Shown piece after piece: positions 6,626 to 16,124 of a stretch of DNA of 41,353 nt (its first letter is position 1; each line of letters opens with the position of its first letter). The notes under the pieces are model-generated. The model did no database searches. It was not told the DNA's origin and worked only from the letters and a program-made list of their open reading frames with translations. The translations under genes and the position numbers were made by a program. Source of the DNA: an uncultured bacterium (GTDB lineage Bacteria; Myxococcota_A; Bradymonadia; Bradymonadales; Bradymonadaceae); the NCBI GenBank assembly GCA_937981985.1, contig CALJNB010000007.1:1-41353 (forward strand), in the 5' to 3' direction.

Positions 6626-8791
6626 ATGACAAGCGAAATCAACACATCTGATACTGAAAACCAGATTAAGAAAAAGAGTAAAAAAGCAAAAGCAGATCCA
6701 TCAAAATTCCATGGGTTAACCCATGAGGATATGATTGATATGTATCGATTGATCTACACGTCGCGGAAGTTAGATGACGCTGAAATGAATCTTAAGCGTC
6801 AGCAGAAAATTTTCTTTCAGATTTCCGGCGCCGGACACGAAGCAGTGTTAGTAGCGGCTGGTAAGGTATTACGTTCCGGTTCAGACTGGTTTTATCCATA
6901 CTACCGAGATCGCGCACTTTGCCTAACTTTGGGAATGACACCTGCTGAGGTGCTTATGGAAGGGGTGGGGGCCGCTGCCGATCCTAATTCTGGTGGACGT
7001 CAAATGCCATGTCATTGGGGACACAAAGAACTTAACATTGTCTCACAGAGTTCGTGTACCGGCACTCAGAAACTCCAAGCGGTTGGCGCTGCGCAAGTTG
7101 GAAAATTTGTGCAAGCAATCTCCGACCTCGATAACGCCGAAATCTCGTTCGAAGAAGATGAACTCATTTACGTCTCAATTGGCGACGGTGCGACGTCCGA
7201 AGGGGAGTTTTGGGAGGCTGTTAACACGGCGGCATCACACACACTTCCTGTTCTCTTTATGGTTGAAGACAACGGTTATGCAATCAGCGTCCCTACAAGA
7301 ATTCAAACTGCAGGTGGATCGATTTCTAAAGCCTGTTCAGGGTTTGAGGGGCTTTATATCACTGAGTTCGACGGGTGCGATCCTATTGAAAGTTTCCATG
7401 AGATTACAAAAGCCGCTGAATACATTCGTTCCGGAAAAGGCCCAGCATTATGTCATGCACACGTCATTCGTCCTTATTCACATTCCATGTCCGATGATGA
7501 AACAAATTACCGAAGTGAAGAAGAACGAGAGAACGAGAAAAATAGAGATCCGGTAACCGTCTTTGCGAAATTCCTTGTAGAAAATAATATCCTTAACGAA
7601 AAAGGTGTTCAGGCGCTTAGAGACAAAGTCGATGCCGATATCAGAATAGCGGTCGATGAGGTACTTGCACTTCCCGCTCCTCTACCCTCAACGGCGATGG
7701 ATTTTATTTACAGTCCTGACGTAGACCCAACCAGTAGTGAGTTTGAGACGGAGCCCGATTTTGATGAGGCAGACGGTCTCAAAACAGTGGTCGACCTCAT
7801 TAATGATACGCTCCGCACAGAAATGCGCAGAGATCCTAAAATTGTTATTTTCGGCGAAGATGTTGCCGACGTGAGTAATGAAGAACACCTCGGAAAACTG
7901 AAAGGGAAGGGTGGAGTATTCAAAGTTACCCATCGCCTTCAAGAGGAGTTCGGTAGTACACGTGTTTTCAACAGTCCACTCGCCGAAGCGAACATCGTTG
8001 GTCGAGCGATTGGAATGGCAACCCGTGGGATGAAGCCGGTCGTCGAAATTCAGTTCTTCGACTATATCTGGCCCGCTTATATGCAGATTAAAAATGAGCT
8101 TTCGAATATACGTTGGAGGTCAAACAACCACTTCAAAGCTCCAGTTGTGATCAGGGTTCCCATTGGTGGTTATCTTAAAGGCGGCGCGCCTTATCATAGC
8201 CAATCTGGAACGACCTTATTCACTCAAATACCGGGGCTGCGGGTAATCATGCCGTCCAACGCAGCTGACGCAAATGGGCTATTAAGAACTGCGATTCGTT
8301 GCGACGATCCCGTTATGTTTTTGGAACACAAACATCTCTATCGACAAACTTATAATAAGGGTTTCAATCCGGGGCCCGACTATATGATTCCCTTCGGGAA
8401 AGCCAAAATTGTTAACGAGGGAACAGATCTAACCGTTATCACTTTTGGCGCACTTGTTGAACGCACCATGCGTGCACTTAAAAAAGTAGAAGGCATTAGC
8501 GTCGAAGTGATCGACCTACGTAGTTTATCACCCTACGATTGGGACGCTATTTCCACCTCCATCAAGAAAACGAATAAAGTTGTACTTGCTTATGAGGATT
8601 CGTTGTCCTGGGGATATGGCACCGAAATAGCGTCGCGAATAGCAGATGAGCTTTTCGAATGGCTTGACGGACCGATTAAGCGGGTTGCCGCACTAGATAG
8701 TTTTGTCGCCTACCACCCGGATTTAGAAGACGAAATTCTCCCACAGATCGACGATATTGCTCAAGCAATCGAAGAGCTTCACACGTACTAA
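6626..8791 (+). CDS. 2-oxoacid dehydrogenase E1, fused alpha and beta subunits
   Basis: E1 decarboxylates a 2-oxoacid with thiamine diphosphate and acylates the lipoyl group of E2. The first half (to about residue 360) is an E1-alpha: FYPYYRDRA, the thiamine motif [10 protein letters not shown] (about 186-195) ending with EDNGYAIS, and [10 protein letters not shown]. The second half (from about 380) is an E1-beta: [32 protein letters not shown] and the LRSLSPYD tail. Branched-chain or general 2-oxoacid substrates are most likely, because such fusions are usually of the BCKDH type. ATG 6626 has CAGG upstream; GTG 6578 is an alternative start that adds 16 residues. The N-terminal [11 protein letters not shown] stretch is unusual. 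No E2 or E3 gene lies nearby. Confidence 0.93.
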   Translation: MTSEINTSDTENQIKKKSKKAKADPSKFHGLTHEDMIDMYRLIYTSRKLDDAEMNLKRQQKIFFQISGAGHEAVLVAAGKVLRSGSDWFYPYYRDRALCLTLGMTPAEVLMEGVGAAADPNSGGRQMPCHWGHKELNIVSQSSCTGTQKLQAVGAAQVGKFVQAISDLDNAEISFEEDELIYVSIGDGATSEGEFWEAVNTAASHTLPVLFMVEDNGYAISVPTRIQTAGGSISKACSGFEGLYITEFDGCDPIESFHEITKAAEYIRSGKGPALCHAHVIRPYSHSMSDDETNYRSEEERENEKNRDPVTVFAKFLVENNILNEKGVQALRDKVDADIRIAVDEVLALPAPLPSTAMDFIYSPDVDPTSSEFETEPDFDEADGLKTVVDLINDTLRTEMRRDPKIVIFGEDVADVSNEEHLGKLKGKGGVFKVTHRLQEEFGSTRVFNSPLAEANIVGRAIGMATRGMKPVVEIQFFDYIWPAYMQIKNELSNIRWRSNNHFKAPVVIRVPIGGYLKGGAPYHSQSGTTLFTQIPGLRVIMPSNAADANGLLRTAIRCDDPVMFLEHKHLYRQTYNKGFNPGPDYMIPFGKAKIVNEGTDLTVITFGALVERTMRALKKVEGISVEVIDLRSLSPYDWDAISTSIKKTNKVVLAYEDSLSWGYGTEIASRIADELFEWLDGPIKRVAALDSFVAYHPDLEDEILPQIDDIAQAIEELHTY

Positions 8792-8828
8792 ATCTATTCA
8801 TGTCGCGAGAAGTAAAGCTGTTTACTAA

Positions 8829-9200
8829 TTAAGAGGTTTCGAAGACGCCTATTTGTGTAGGCGTTTCCGGGTTTTTATACACTTTTGTGTAACTTTCGTA
8901 GACTTTTTCTGCATCTGCATTTTCTTCAATTTCGATCCAATACACCCAATACTTACCTCGTGGCAGAAAAAGAAAAACGCTGTCTGATGCCGAACATATT
9001 TTACTTGAAATGATAGTTTGGGTTTTGGAAGAACCGTCCACCGTTAATGGATGCTGACAAGCAAATAATAAAATATCTCCATCGGGAAATTCGTCACCGA
9101 GGGTGTTGAAGTTGACCTCAATATGGATTTGGACCGAGTGCGTGGATTCCATGAAAATAGATTTCATTCGCGCAAAGAAATTTGTCTCAAAAGCATGCAT
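8829..9200 (-). CDS. Hypothetical protein downstream of the DnaC-like ATPase
   Basis: A 123-residue product whose start codon directly abuts the stop codon of the upstream ATPase gene, which supports cotranscription and coupling. It has no signal peptide, and I recognise no family. The middle is beta-rich and aromatic (VFLFLPRGKYWVYWIEI) and looks like a small beta-sandwich edge. An internal ATG gives a form 11 residues shorter. An inverted repeat (8845-8864) lies within the last codons but lacks a T-run. Confidence 0.6.
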   Translation of the reverse strand: MHAFETNFFARMKSIFMESTHSVQIHIEVNFNTLGDEFPDGDILLFACQHPLTVDGSSKTQTIISSKICSASDSVFLFLPRGKYWVYWIEIEENADAEKVYESYTKVYKNPETPTQIGVFETS

Positions 9201-10070
9201 TTAGGACTGCTTTTTCCTGAAGTCGCGGCCGTCGGTATCTACTTCCATAAATTCAGCCATTTCTTGCAAACGACTAAATATGCGAACTTGAACCCGCTCT
9301 TCTAAGGTTTGATTGGTTTGAGCAGAAGTTATCGTTTTCGGCGGGGTGATGAGTTGGTTTGTGGTGAATAAAGTAGTACCTCCTGAATTATATCGTTTCG
9401 AAACGAGTTCATCCAAAATAGATAATTCCCATTCGGTTCGACCGCTTTTTCCTAATTCATCAATCGCTAATACATCTAGTTTAACGAGCTCTTCCAAAAT
9501 CGCATTGACACCTTGTCCTCGATCGAACTGCGATTTAAGCTCGCCTAAAAGATGAGAAAATTCTACAAATCTACACGTGATACCCTTTTCAAGAGTGAGC
9601 TCTCGCAACAGGAGGCACAACAATCGCGTTTTTCCGGTTCCAACGCTTCCATGCAAGAGAAGTCCTTTACCGCCGGGCGTGTAACCATTCACCCATTTAT
9701 TGAGTTTCGCATGAACGATTTTTAAGTTTCCGATCGGTATTCCATTCCGATCTTTGTACAGCGACGCATACGATGCGAGCGTACGTCCCTTTTCTTCTTT
9801 AAAATAGCGCGATGGTATTCTAGCAAGGCTAAATTTTTGGATGCGGACGTTTAAGCTTCCGCAATAGGGACAGGGGGTCACAAAAGAATAACCTTGTTCG
9901 TCGGTCTTCCATATTACGCCATTATTGTCACATTCGTCACAATATTTAAAACACCCTTCTTTCGGGTCATCACACCTTCTGGCAATGGCGTTATTTTTGG
10001 ACAAATCTAGCAGGTATCTTTCATTACCGCAGAGCTTGCAATGAACAGGTTGTTTAGGTTCGACTGCCAA
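9201..10070 (-). CDS. DnaC/IstB-like AAA+ ATPase with cysteine-rich zinc N-terminus
   Basis: The 289-residue product has an N-terminal region with eight cysteines (residues 11, 14, 33, 40, 44, 47, 67, 70), enough for two zinc sites, followed by a DnaC-type ATPase domain: Walker A GSVGTGKT (141-148), Walker B VLAIDELG (about 200-207) and sensor FTTNQ. DnaC-like proteins load the replicative helicase. No transposase is adjacent, so an IstB role is unlikely. It starts at TTG 10070 with a strong AGGAG seven bases upstream. The neighbour at 8829-9200 forms an operon with it. Whether it is the housekeeping loader cannot be told from this window. Confidence 0.87.
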   Translation of the reverse strand: MAVEPKQPVHCKLCGNERYLLDLSKNNAIARRCDDPKEGCFKYCDECDNNGVIWKTDEQGYSFVTPCPYCGSLNVRIQKFSLARIPSRYFKEEKGRTLASYASLYKDRNGIPIGNLKIVHAKLNKWVNGYTPGGKGLLLHGSVGTGKTRLLCLLLRELTLEKGITCRFVEFSHLLGELKSQFDRGQGVNAILEELVKLDVLAIDELGKSGRTEWELSILDELVSKRYNSGGTTLFTTNQLITPPKTITSAQTNQTLEERVQVRIFSRLQEMAEFMEVDTDGRDFRKKQS

Positions 10071-10316
10071 TTCTTTTCTCCTGTCTTACAAAGAAGGGAT
10101 ATAGCGAAGTTAATCTTATTTGGGTAGGCGTAGTCGTGGTAAATTCATTTTTGATTGATAGGCTTCGATGTGAACAGTCGAGTAGTCATCTATGTGAGAC
10201 ATTTTGAGCAACGTTATGAATAAAGCGCCCATATTCTCTGATGATTCCGTGAGGAATGTATGGCATGATTTTCGCTAGTTAGTATATTATTATTTCGATA
10301 ACCAAAAAGGTAGATT

Positions 10317-12644
10317 ATGAAGTCGCTAAGTTCCAAATTTTTTCTTTCAAGTGTTCTCGCTTTAAGTTTAGCTGCGTGTGGGACCGATAACGACGGCGAA
10401 ATTGCGGGCGATGACGAAAATGGCTCGTTCGGCGGTGCCGGAGCAAAATCCGACAGCCAATTTTCAGAATGTCAGCTACGCAACGTACTCTTATTCGTCA
10501 ACGCATCCACGACTACTGAAGAAGTACTTGTCCAAACCATTGCGCCCTTACAGACGCGAAACCAAGCGGCGAAAAATATAATAACTCACCGAGATGGAGA
10601 CCCATCTACAACAGGTGATGATAATCTTTTTGACGATTTGAACGAGCTTGATGGGATTAGATTTGTTGGCGTTAAGACGCTCCAGAAAATCATCGATAGC
10701 ATCGCACCAAAATGTGTGAATGATCTCGCCACGCGACCTTTCATCGACTCGACAACCTTTACAGGAACTGGCGGGCTGAACTTTAAACGTGATGCGATAG
10801 AATTAGAAGCAACGTTTGCTGTTTCTGGTATTCCAAGTCGTCAACTTAGAGATATCCTGCTGTCAAAAGACGATCAGGACCGAACGACATTTAGTCGAAT
10901 CCGGAAAAACGGTTTGATGGAGGCGTTTACTTACGGATACGAACTTGATGAAATGCCTTGGGATAGCGATTCGCATAACCTTCGCGAAGAAATGCCCTAC
11001 ATTTATTTCACGATAGAACCAGGGCGTTTCGAGGCTGAAACCGATGATAACGGTGTCATTACAGGACCAAGAGAAATCTCTCTAGGTACCGACTACAACG
11101 ACGATATTTATTTTGATACACCAGACTTCTCTGTAACTCATTCTGGTATGTCCCTCCGCGGTCGAGTGCGTTGGGATACGCCAACCGAGATTCGACGAAT
11201 TTTGGTAGCAGCGAAATCTTCAGTTGAGGTCGACGATTCTGGAATCAAGCGTGCGGCGAAAGTGGATGTTCGAGAAGATTTTCCTGACTTAGATTTCGTT
11301 GATAACATGGCCAACGATATTATGTCCGGGAGTTCGGAATGGAATGGAGAATTGCCACCGGTCAACATCGTGTACAATACTCTTCTCGATCAAAACGTGC
11401 TACCCGATATTGATGGGCGTGAAAAAGTGCTTCTACTTGATCCAGTAGCACACCTACGTAGTACCCGGAGCCGTTTTCATTTTAATGAAGCTGCGCTTTC
11501 TTCGATCGCTTCTCTTCGTTACCTCGCCGCAGACCGAGTTGTTAGTGTTGGTGAACTGGCCAAAGATAAAGTTCTCGTCATTTCGGACGCGAACGATAAA
11601 GTCCGTCTCAATAATCTGATTGAAATGGCGGAAAAAATTCAAGATCGAAGCATGATTCTAGACCGTGTCAACTCGGCTTTGGCGGATGCTGGAATCGCAA
11701 CGGTCTACGATATCGGAACCCTCCCATCGCCCGATGATTTCGAGCGGTTGATTACCTCGGAAGCGAAGGTCCAAGAAATAAAAGTCGTGGCAGACACGAT
11801 TTCAGATATTATGCACGAATTCGCAGACCAACTTGACGATGTTGATCGCGCTCTCACCGATGGGAAAAGTGAGTTCAAAGATCATGCTGAAACTTATGTT
11901 CTCTTTCTCCGTTCGAAAAACTCATCTTTTGCGGTTAAGCAAGCCTATGACGTTTTCTTCGAAGAGTTTCTCGCTTCCACCGATATTTCGGCCGCTGTCG
12001 CAGATTATAACGCGTTTGGCGAGATGCAGAAAGCGAATGAAAACGACGATTTTGAGGATTTTGAACCCATCAGCGAGGCAAATTGGCAAGAATTGGGCAA
12101 CGCCGTCGAATTCGAAATGATAAAGGTTTATCAACGTCAGATAGAAATGAGCGGTACACTTGCTAAAGGTTTGTGGTTCGACGCAAGTCGTAAACACTAC
12201 GTTCCATTATCTTCGCGTCGTACTTCTAATTTTCTCATTGATACCACGGATATGACGGATTTCCTTACCCACGAAGAGTGGGAGTCCATTCCTGAGGACG
12301 CTCGTACAATCGATAAAGATCTTCCAGGCAATAAAATTTTTCACACAACGTTTGTAAATGAAGTTCAGATCGAATTGGGATTAGAAAAAGTCTATCTTGA
12401 TCGAATTGCTGAACTTAAGGAGAAGATTGATGCGGGTAACGGTACTAGCGAAGACGAAGCTGCTATCAAAGGGGCGGAATTCATTTTTAACGAGTATCGT
12501 GCATCGCTCACTTTCCTTGCCGAGCTTAAAGAAGATCGGATCGAGAAATACCTTGAGAGAGGGGGGGCTCAAGATTTTACTTGGGAAGCTGCAACACATA
12601 GCAAAGGACACACCGCCCTTTTAATCATAGCTGACGAACTCTAG
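10317..12644 (+). CDS. Large lipoprotein with helix-hairpin-helix-like N-terminal segment
   Basis: A 775-residue product with a clear lipoprotein signal (lipobox SLAAC, Cys21) and an acidic Asp/Gly-rich tether. Residues of about 55-120 contain the pattern NASTTTEEVL ... AAKNIITHRDGD ... FDDLNELDGIRFVGVKTLQKI, resembling the helix-hairpin-helix-like segment seen in exported proteins of Myxococcota and relatives. The remaining 650 residues are mixed beta (about 130-350) then strongly helical and acidic, and I recognise no family there. The ATG has AAAAAGG upstream. It is transcribed alone and followed by a strong terminator. The helix-hairpin-helix part is unlikely to bind DNA outside the cell and may be a structural adaptor. 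Confidence 0.85.
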   Translation: MKSLSSKFFLSSVLALSLAACGTDNDGEIAGDDENGSFGGAGAKSDSQFSECQLRNVLLFVNASTTTEEVLVQTIAPLQTRNQAAKNIITHRDGDPSTTGDDNLFDDLNELDGIRFVGVKTLQKIIDSIAPKCVNDLATRPFIDSTTFTGTGGLNFKRDAIELEATFAVSGIPSRQLRDILLSKDDQDRTTFSRIRKNGLMEAFTYGYELDEMPWDSDSHNLREEMPYIYFTIEPGRFEAETDDNGVITGPREISLGTDYNDDIYFDTPDFSVTHSGMSLRGRVRWDTPTEIRRILVAAKSSVEVDDSGIKRAAKVDVREDFPDLDFVDNMANDIMSGSSEWNGELPPVNIVYNTLLDQNVLPDIDGREKVLLLDPVAHLRSTRSRFHFNEAALSSIASLRYLAADRVVSVGELAKDKVLVISDANDKVRLNNLIEMAEKIQDRSMILDRVNSALADAGIATVYDIGTLPSPDDFERLITSEAKVQEIKVVADTISDIMHEFADQLDDVDRALTDGKSEFKDHAETYVLFLRSKNSSFAVKQAYDVFFEEFLASTDISAAVADYNAFGEMQKANENDDFEDFEPISEANWQELGNAVEFEMIKVYQRQIEMSGTLAKGLWFDASRKHYVPLSSRRTSNFLIDTTDMTDFLTHEEWESIPEDARTIDKDLPGNKIFHTTFVNEVQIELGLEKVYLDRIAELKEKIDAGNGTSEDEAAIKGAEFIFNEYRASLTFLAELKEDRIEKYLERGGAQDFTWEAATHSKGHTALLIIADEL

Positions 12645-12671
12645 AGCTCAGATAATCATAAATATTTTTTG

Positions 12672-12704
12672 GCCGGTTGACTCTAAGAGTCTACCGGCTT
12701 TTTT
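12672..12704 (+). terminator. Intrinsic terminator after the large lipoprotein gene
   Basis: A long stem (gccgg at 12672-12676 with ccggc at 12694-12698, extended inside by gactc/gagtc) has a 3-base loop, followed by six T (12699-12704). It is 27 bases after the stop codon. Confidence 0.9.
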
Positions 12705-12951
12705 ATTTAAAATGAAAAACTTTATCCATAAAACGCGCAACTTCTCTGTCATAGGCCCGAAAACGAGTTTGTTACTCACACTATTCCCTCGGAGAAAAGA
12801 ATGAATAAAGTCGCCCCAAGTCACTTGATATCGCTGCTGTCAGAATCCAAACATAAATCGATGAACTTAAAATAACGAGTCTTTTGTATCAAGTTTGATT
12901 CGCTATGCCATTTAATTGGTGTTATCCTCCCAAAGGTAAGAAGAGAAAATT

Positions 12952-13347
12952 ATGAAGATTAATGGTAAAAATCCATCAGTAGATCTCATTGCGCGGATGC
13001 AAGAGGCACACAAAACCGAAAAATCCAAATCCTCAAAAACATTCAATATTTCTGAAGTGGGTTCGGCAACTCCAGCTGAAGACGCTTCGGGGGCCACGTC
13101 ACTAGACGGACAGCTTCGTATTACCGCACAGAAAGCGCTGAAGGGGGCTTTTAACGATGATAAAGAACTTCGCCTCGAAGTCATATCTAAAATCGTCGAC
13201 GAAAGGTTTGACGGCGTTCTCACGAAACGCACCGAAAAAACGAAGTTGCTAAAAGGTTTGGAAGCAACGCTTCTGAGTGATCCCGAATTTGGAAATCAAA
13301 TCGACGACATGATGATGCTAGCAGCCAAAGAACTCGGGAAGCAATGA
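12952..13347 (+). CDS. Hypothetical helical protein, first gene of the GAF operon
   Basis: A 131-residue product with a hydrophilic low-complexity N-terminal half (Lys/Ser/Ala rich) and a helical C-terminal half (about 55-131). It begins MKINGKNPSVD, which recalls the start of FlgM anti-sigma factors, but the C-terminus does not show a convincing FlgM signature, so I do not assign it. It has a good AGG/AGAGAA ribosome site. Its stop overlaps the next start in ATGA, which indicates translational coupling with the zinc-ribbon gene. Confidence 0.78.
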   Translation: MKINGKNPSVDLIARMQEAHKTEKSKSSKTFNISEVGSATPAEDASGATSLDGQLRITAQKALKGAFNDDKELRLEVISKIVDERFDGVLTKRTEKTKLLKGLEATLLSDPEFGNQIDDMMMLAAKELGKQ

Positions 13348-13586
13348 ATTCTTTTATATCCCATTTATGCCCGGCGTGTGAAAAAAACGTTCTGACTTAC
13401 GGTCACCTAGAAAAAGACGAACTCATCTTACGTTGTTTAGATTGTGATGTGATAATCGCAGAAAAAGAAGAAAAGAGCCTGTTTTCGCCGGACGAATTGC
13501 AAAAGATGGGTTACCATTTCGGTATAAAAGATGATTCGGGTAAAAAGGGATGTCGTGATGGAGCTTGTGGCATTCGTCAGCCCTAG
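13344..13586 (+). CDS. Small zinc-ribbon protein
   Basis: An 80-residue product with CPAC near residue 9 and CLDC near residue 32, a four-cysteine ribbon, and a C-terminal GCRDGACG that adds two more cysteines. It overlaps the previous gene by four bases (ATGA), so coupled translation is likely. The GAF gene starts 40 bases downstream. Role unknown; the ribbon suggests binding to a nucleic acid or a protein. Confidence 0.75.
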   Translation: MNSFISHLCPACEKNVLTYGHLEKDELILRCLDCDVIIAEKEEKSLFSPDELQKMGYHFGIKDDSGKKGCRDGACGIRQP

Positions 13587-13626
13587 ATACAATAACGATG
13601 AACGTATTTTTTTAGAAAGGATTTCA

Positions 13627-14832
13627 ATGTTTTACGAGGTTTTTATTCCCGCCCGAGATAGCGAGGAATTCGATACAACAATCACTGTTGAAGCCGGTAA
13701 TTGGATGATGGCGCTCAAAACCGGTTTGGAAAGAATCGGTCAGTTGGGAGATGGTATCAGGAATGTCATGTGTGACATTAAAGATGATAACTCCATCCAT
13801 GTGACTGATGGCTCGTCTCGTCGTGTGTTCGTTTTGAAGGAAGTATCGAAACTTCAAGCCGATAGTTCTGCTTCCATGGACACTGCTCCTGACGAACCGG
13901 AGAGCCAGAAAGTATCGTTACCGAAAACACCGTTGCCAAAAACGACCTTGCCCAAGGTACCGTTGCCAAAAGTATCGCTTCCAAAACTGGGCGAACAGTC
14001 AAAATTAGACATGGATGCTGCCGCGATAACAGAGCCCATGAAAGCGATTACCGCAGAACACATTCCGCCGGTCGCTAAGCCCTCTCTACCGATACCAAAA
14101 GTCGCAAAAAAGGAAGAGATAGAACTTGATATACCCGAAATTCCGCTCGATGATTCATCCCTAGAAGAGAAGAGCTATACAAGCGCAGACGGTCGTATCT
14201 CAATCGGTTCTGCGACTTACGAATCGCTGAAAAGAGACACGCTTAACCCCAAGATTCTGCACGAAGCACGAGCCCCATCTGGAACCAGACCCGCTATCGA
14301 AAGACGGGCAAACACATCTTCAATTTCTCAAAATATTCTCGAAGATGTCTTTTTGGAAATGCAGCAGATCCATGAAGGCATGGAGATGGAAGAAGTTATC
14401 GAATTCGTGATGAATATTTCGATGGATAAAATTCGGGCCGAAGCGGGATGCATTATGTTTGCTGACATCTCTGGGACTGAACTATATTTTGCCGCTGCAC
14501 GCGGTCCTAAAGCCGATGATATAATGGATTTCAGAATCCCAATGGGTGTTGGAATTGTAGGTTTTTGCGTTCGAGAAGGTGTCAGTCTAGCGATAGGCGA
14601 TGTAGAGAAGGATCCACGCTTTTATAAGGAAATTTCCGAGAAGCTTGGGTATGAGATCAAAAACCTGTGCTGTGTCCCTATTCAACATGAGGGAAGAGTC
14701 TATGGTGCGATTGAACTTATGAACAAAGACGAAGTCTTCGACACTCAAGAGGCAAATGCACTAACTTATATCGGTGGCCAGATGGCTAAGTACGTACACG
14801 ACTTGATCATGGAACAGGAGAAAATCGACTAA
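13627..14832 (+). CDS. GAF-domain protein with LPK-repeat linker
   Basis: A 401-residue cytoplasmic signalling protein. An N-terminal alpha/beta domain (about 1-75) contains EVFIPARDSEEFDTTI and recurs as a stand-alone sensor or partner domain. A linker near residues 95-120 is built of near-repeats LPKTP, LPKTT, LPKVP, LPKVS, LPKLG. A helical stretch and then a C-terminal GAF domain follow (about 235-400; GCIMFAD, PMGVGIVGFCVREG, DPRFYKEI, CCVPI, YGAIELMNK). The ligand is not predictable and no output domain is attached. ATG 13627 has AGAAAGGA upstream; the open frame to 13531 would overlap the preceding gene and lacks a good site. Confidence 0.9.
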   Translation: MFYEVFIPARDSEEFDTTITVEAGNWMMALKTGLERIGQLGDGIRNVMCDIKDDNSIHVTDGSSRRVFVLKEVSKLQADSSASMDTAPDEPESQKVSLPKTPLPKTTLPKVPLPKVSLPKLGEQSKLDMDAAAITEPMKAITAEHIPPVAKPSLPIPKVAKKEEIELDIPEIPLDDSSLEEKSYTSADGRISIGSATYESLKRDTLNPKILHEARAPSGTRPAIERRANTSSISQNILEDVFLEMQQIHEGMEMEEVIEFVMNISMDKIRAEAGCIMFADISGTELYFAAARGPKADDIMDFRIPMGVGIVGFCVREGVSLAIGDVEKDPRFYKEISEKLGYEIKNLCCVPIQHEGRVYGAIELMNKDEVFDTQEANALTYIGGQMAKYVHDLIMEQEKID

Positions 14833-14861
14833 TTTTATCGATATTTCAGCTCCGATTCAGG

Positions 14862-14883
14862 GCCTCCTTTTGGGGGCTTTTTT
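14862..14883 (+). terminator. Intrinsic terminator of the GAF operon
   Basis: The stem gcctcc (14862-14867) with gggggc (14872-14877) includes one G-T pair, a TTTT loop, then six T (14878-14883). On the other strand no T-run follows, so it works for the plus strand only. Confidence 0.85.
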
Positions 14884-14909
14884 ATTGTTCTTAGCCCTTA
14901 AACCCTCAC

Positions 14910-16034
14910 CTATCTATCCTTAGTCTTTTTTCGTGAAAAGAACCGGGCCATTACTTCTTCTGCGGGTTTTCCGAGTGGACTGAAACCATTGGGCCCTTCT
15001 TCCTTGGTTTTGCTATTTGTAAAATATTTCCAAAAGAAAATACCGAGAATAGAAGGTCGGTTTGCCAAGTCATTTAGTAAAAAACGATACAATTCTGATT
15101 GGAGAGCTGGGTCAGAGTCCTCGTCAGGATTTCTGTCTGGCCATGCGTTTGGATGGGAGGCCGCCTTTGCACCTGAACGGAATCCGACTTCTGTTAAAAT
15201 AATAGGCTTTCCAGACGAAGCAGAAATAGCCTCCCAATTCAACATTGCCGATTGGAGATTCTTTTTCCATGCCTGCGTTCCATTTTTTTCCTGCCCTTTT
15301 TGTAAAGGAGGATACAATTGAATGCCGATCGAATCTAATCTTCTCCAAACCTTTAAAGGAACGGGTTCGTTCCAATTAGCGCTATAAGTTAGATGTCCTT
15401 TATATATTTTCCGCGTAGCTTCGATCAATTTGATCAACGCGTCGGGGTCGTTTTGTACCGCGGTATGAAGTTCCAATCCCACGACTAGGGCCTCAATATC
15501 GAGCTCTTCCGCGATTTTGGCGTAGTGTAAAATCCAATCGCTATGACTTTTCCACCACGTCGCCCAATCGGTCTCGCCCGATGGATTTTTGGGGTCAATT
15601 ACTCCGCGCCATTTCCCTTCGGCAACCCAAATATGAGGTTTAAGCATAATTTTAAATCCCTGTGCTTTTGCAAGTTTTACTTCGTCTCGAATGCGTTGAT
15701 CGGTTTCACCGGACTTGGCGATGGGCTTGTTGTGGGTGTGAGTTCCCTGTACTTCCGTGGAATTAAGACCATCCATGAATCCAAATGGTGTGAGTGAAAT
15801 CCAACCAACATTCTTTTTTTTAAGATGTTTTAGGGTCAGCAAACTTGCTTGGCTGCCATATCCCATGTTCCCACCATCTTCCCAGCTATGGGCATAACAC
15901 ACCCCTCTCCAAACATGTTCAGCGAGTGAAGAATCTTCATAGTCAGCGTTTAAGTTAACCCTTTTCGGGCTGTGTTTGTGTTTGCAATTTACCAACACGA
16001 CGAGAATTAGAATGAAGAGGTATTTGGGATTCAT
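14910..16034 (-). CDS. Lipoprotein glycoside hydrolase, GH113-like TIM barrel
   Basis: A 374-residue lipoprotein (lipobox VLVNC) with a TIM-barrel hydrolase body. The pattern RGVCYAHSW, WISLTPFGFMDG, GFKIMLKPHIWV, EALVVGLEL with a catalytic-type Glu, GIQLYPP, and PIILTEVGFRSG with a second Glu fits the GH113 (beta-mannanase) and GTA-TIM-barrel superfamily. The two glutamates at strand ends 4 and 7 are what clan GH-A needs. The substrate is not determined. ATG 16034 (MNPKYLF) is favoured over the frame start at 16043 because it gives the standard short basic N-region. It is divergent from the metzincin-like gene. Confidence 0.82.
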   Translation of the reverse strand: MNPKYLFILILVVLVNCKHKHSPKRVNLNADYEDSSLAEHVWRGVCYAHSWEDGGNMGYGSQASLLTLKHLKKKNVGWISLTPFGFMDGLNSTEVQGTHTHNKPIAKSGETDQRIRDEVKLAKAQGFKIMLKPHIWVAEGKWRGVIDPKNPSGETDWATWWKSHSDWILHYAKIAEELDIEALVVGLELHTAVQNDPDALIKLIEATRKIYKGHLTYSANWNEPVPLKVWRRLDSIGIQLYPPLQKGQEKNGTQAWKKNLQSAMLNWEAISASSGKPIILTEVGFRSGAKAASHPNAWPDRNPDEDSDPALQSELYRFLLNDLANRPSILGIFFWKYFTNSKTKEEGPNGFSPLGKPAEEVMARFFSRKKTKDR

Positions 16035-16124
16035 AACTACCAAAGGTGTGCGATAATGTCAGAAGTTTGTAGCGACGGATATTTCTTGGTACCATGGTTA
16101 GGTTGAATAATAATATGAGGTCCT

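Noticed and set aside
8845..8864. Inverted repeat acgccta/taggcgt as terminator for the E1 gene.
   Set aside because: No T-run follows on either strand, and it lies inside the last codons of the opposite gene.
9201..10070. IstB-type transposition helper with an insertion sequence.
   Set aside because: No transposase, no terminal inverted repeats and no target duplication are seen; the cysteine N-terminus is atypical for IstB.
12801..12875. A 24-codon frame (ATG 12801, TAA 12873-12875) with GGAGAAAAG upstream.
   Set aside because: It is very short and has no recognisable residues. A good ribosome site alone is weak support. A similar opening (ATGAATAAAG) at 10216 gives a 20-codon frame, probably by chance.
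12952..13347. FlgM anti-sigma-28 identity for the 131-residue protein.
   Set aside because: Only the first residues (MKINGKNP) fit; the C-terminal sigma-binding region is not recognisable and no flagellar gene is near.
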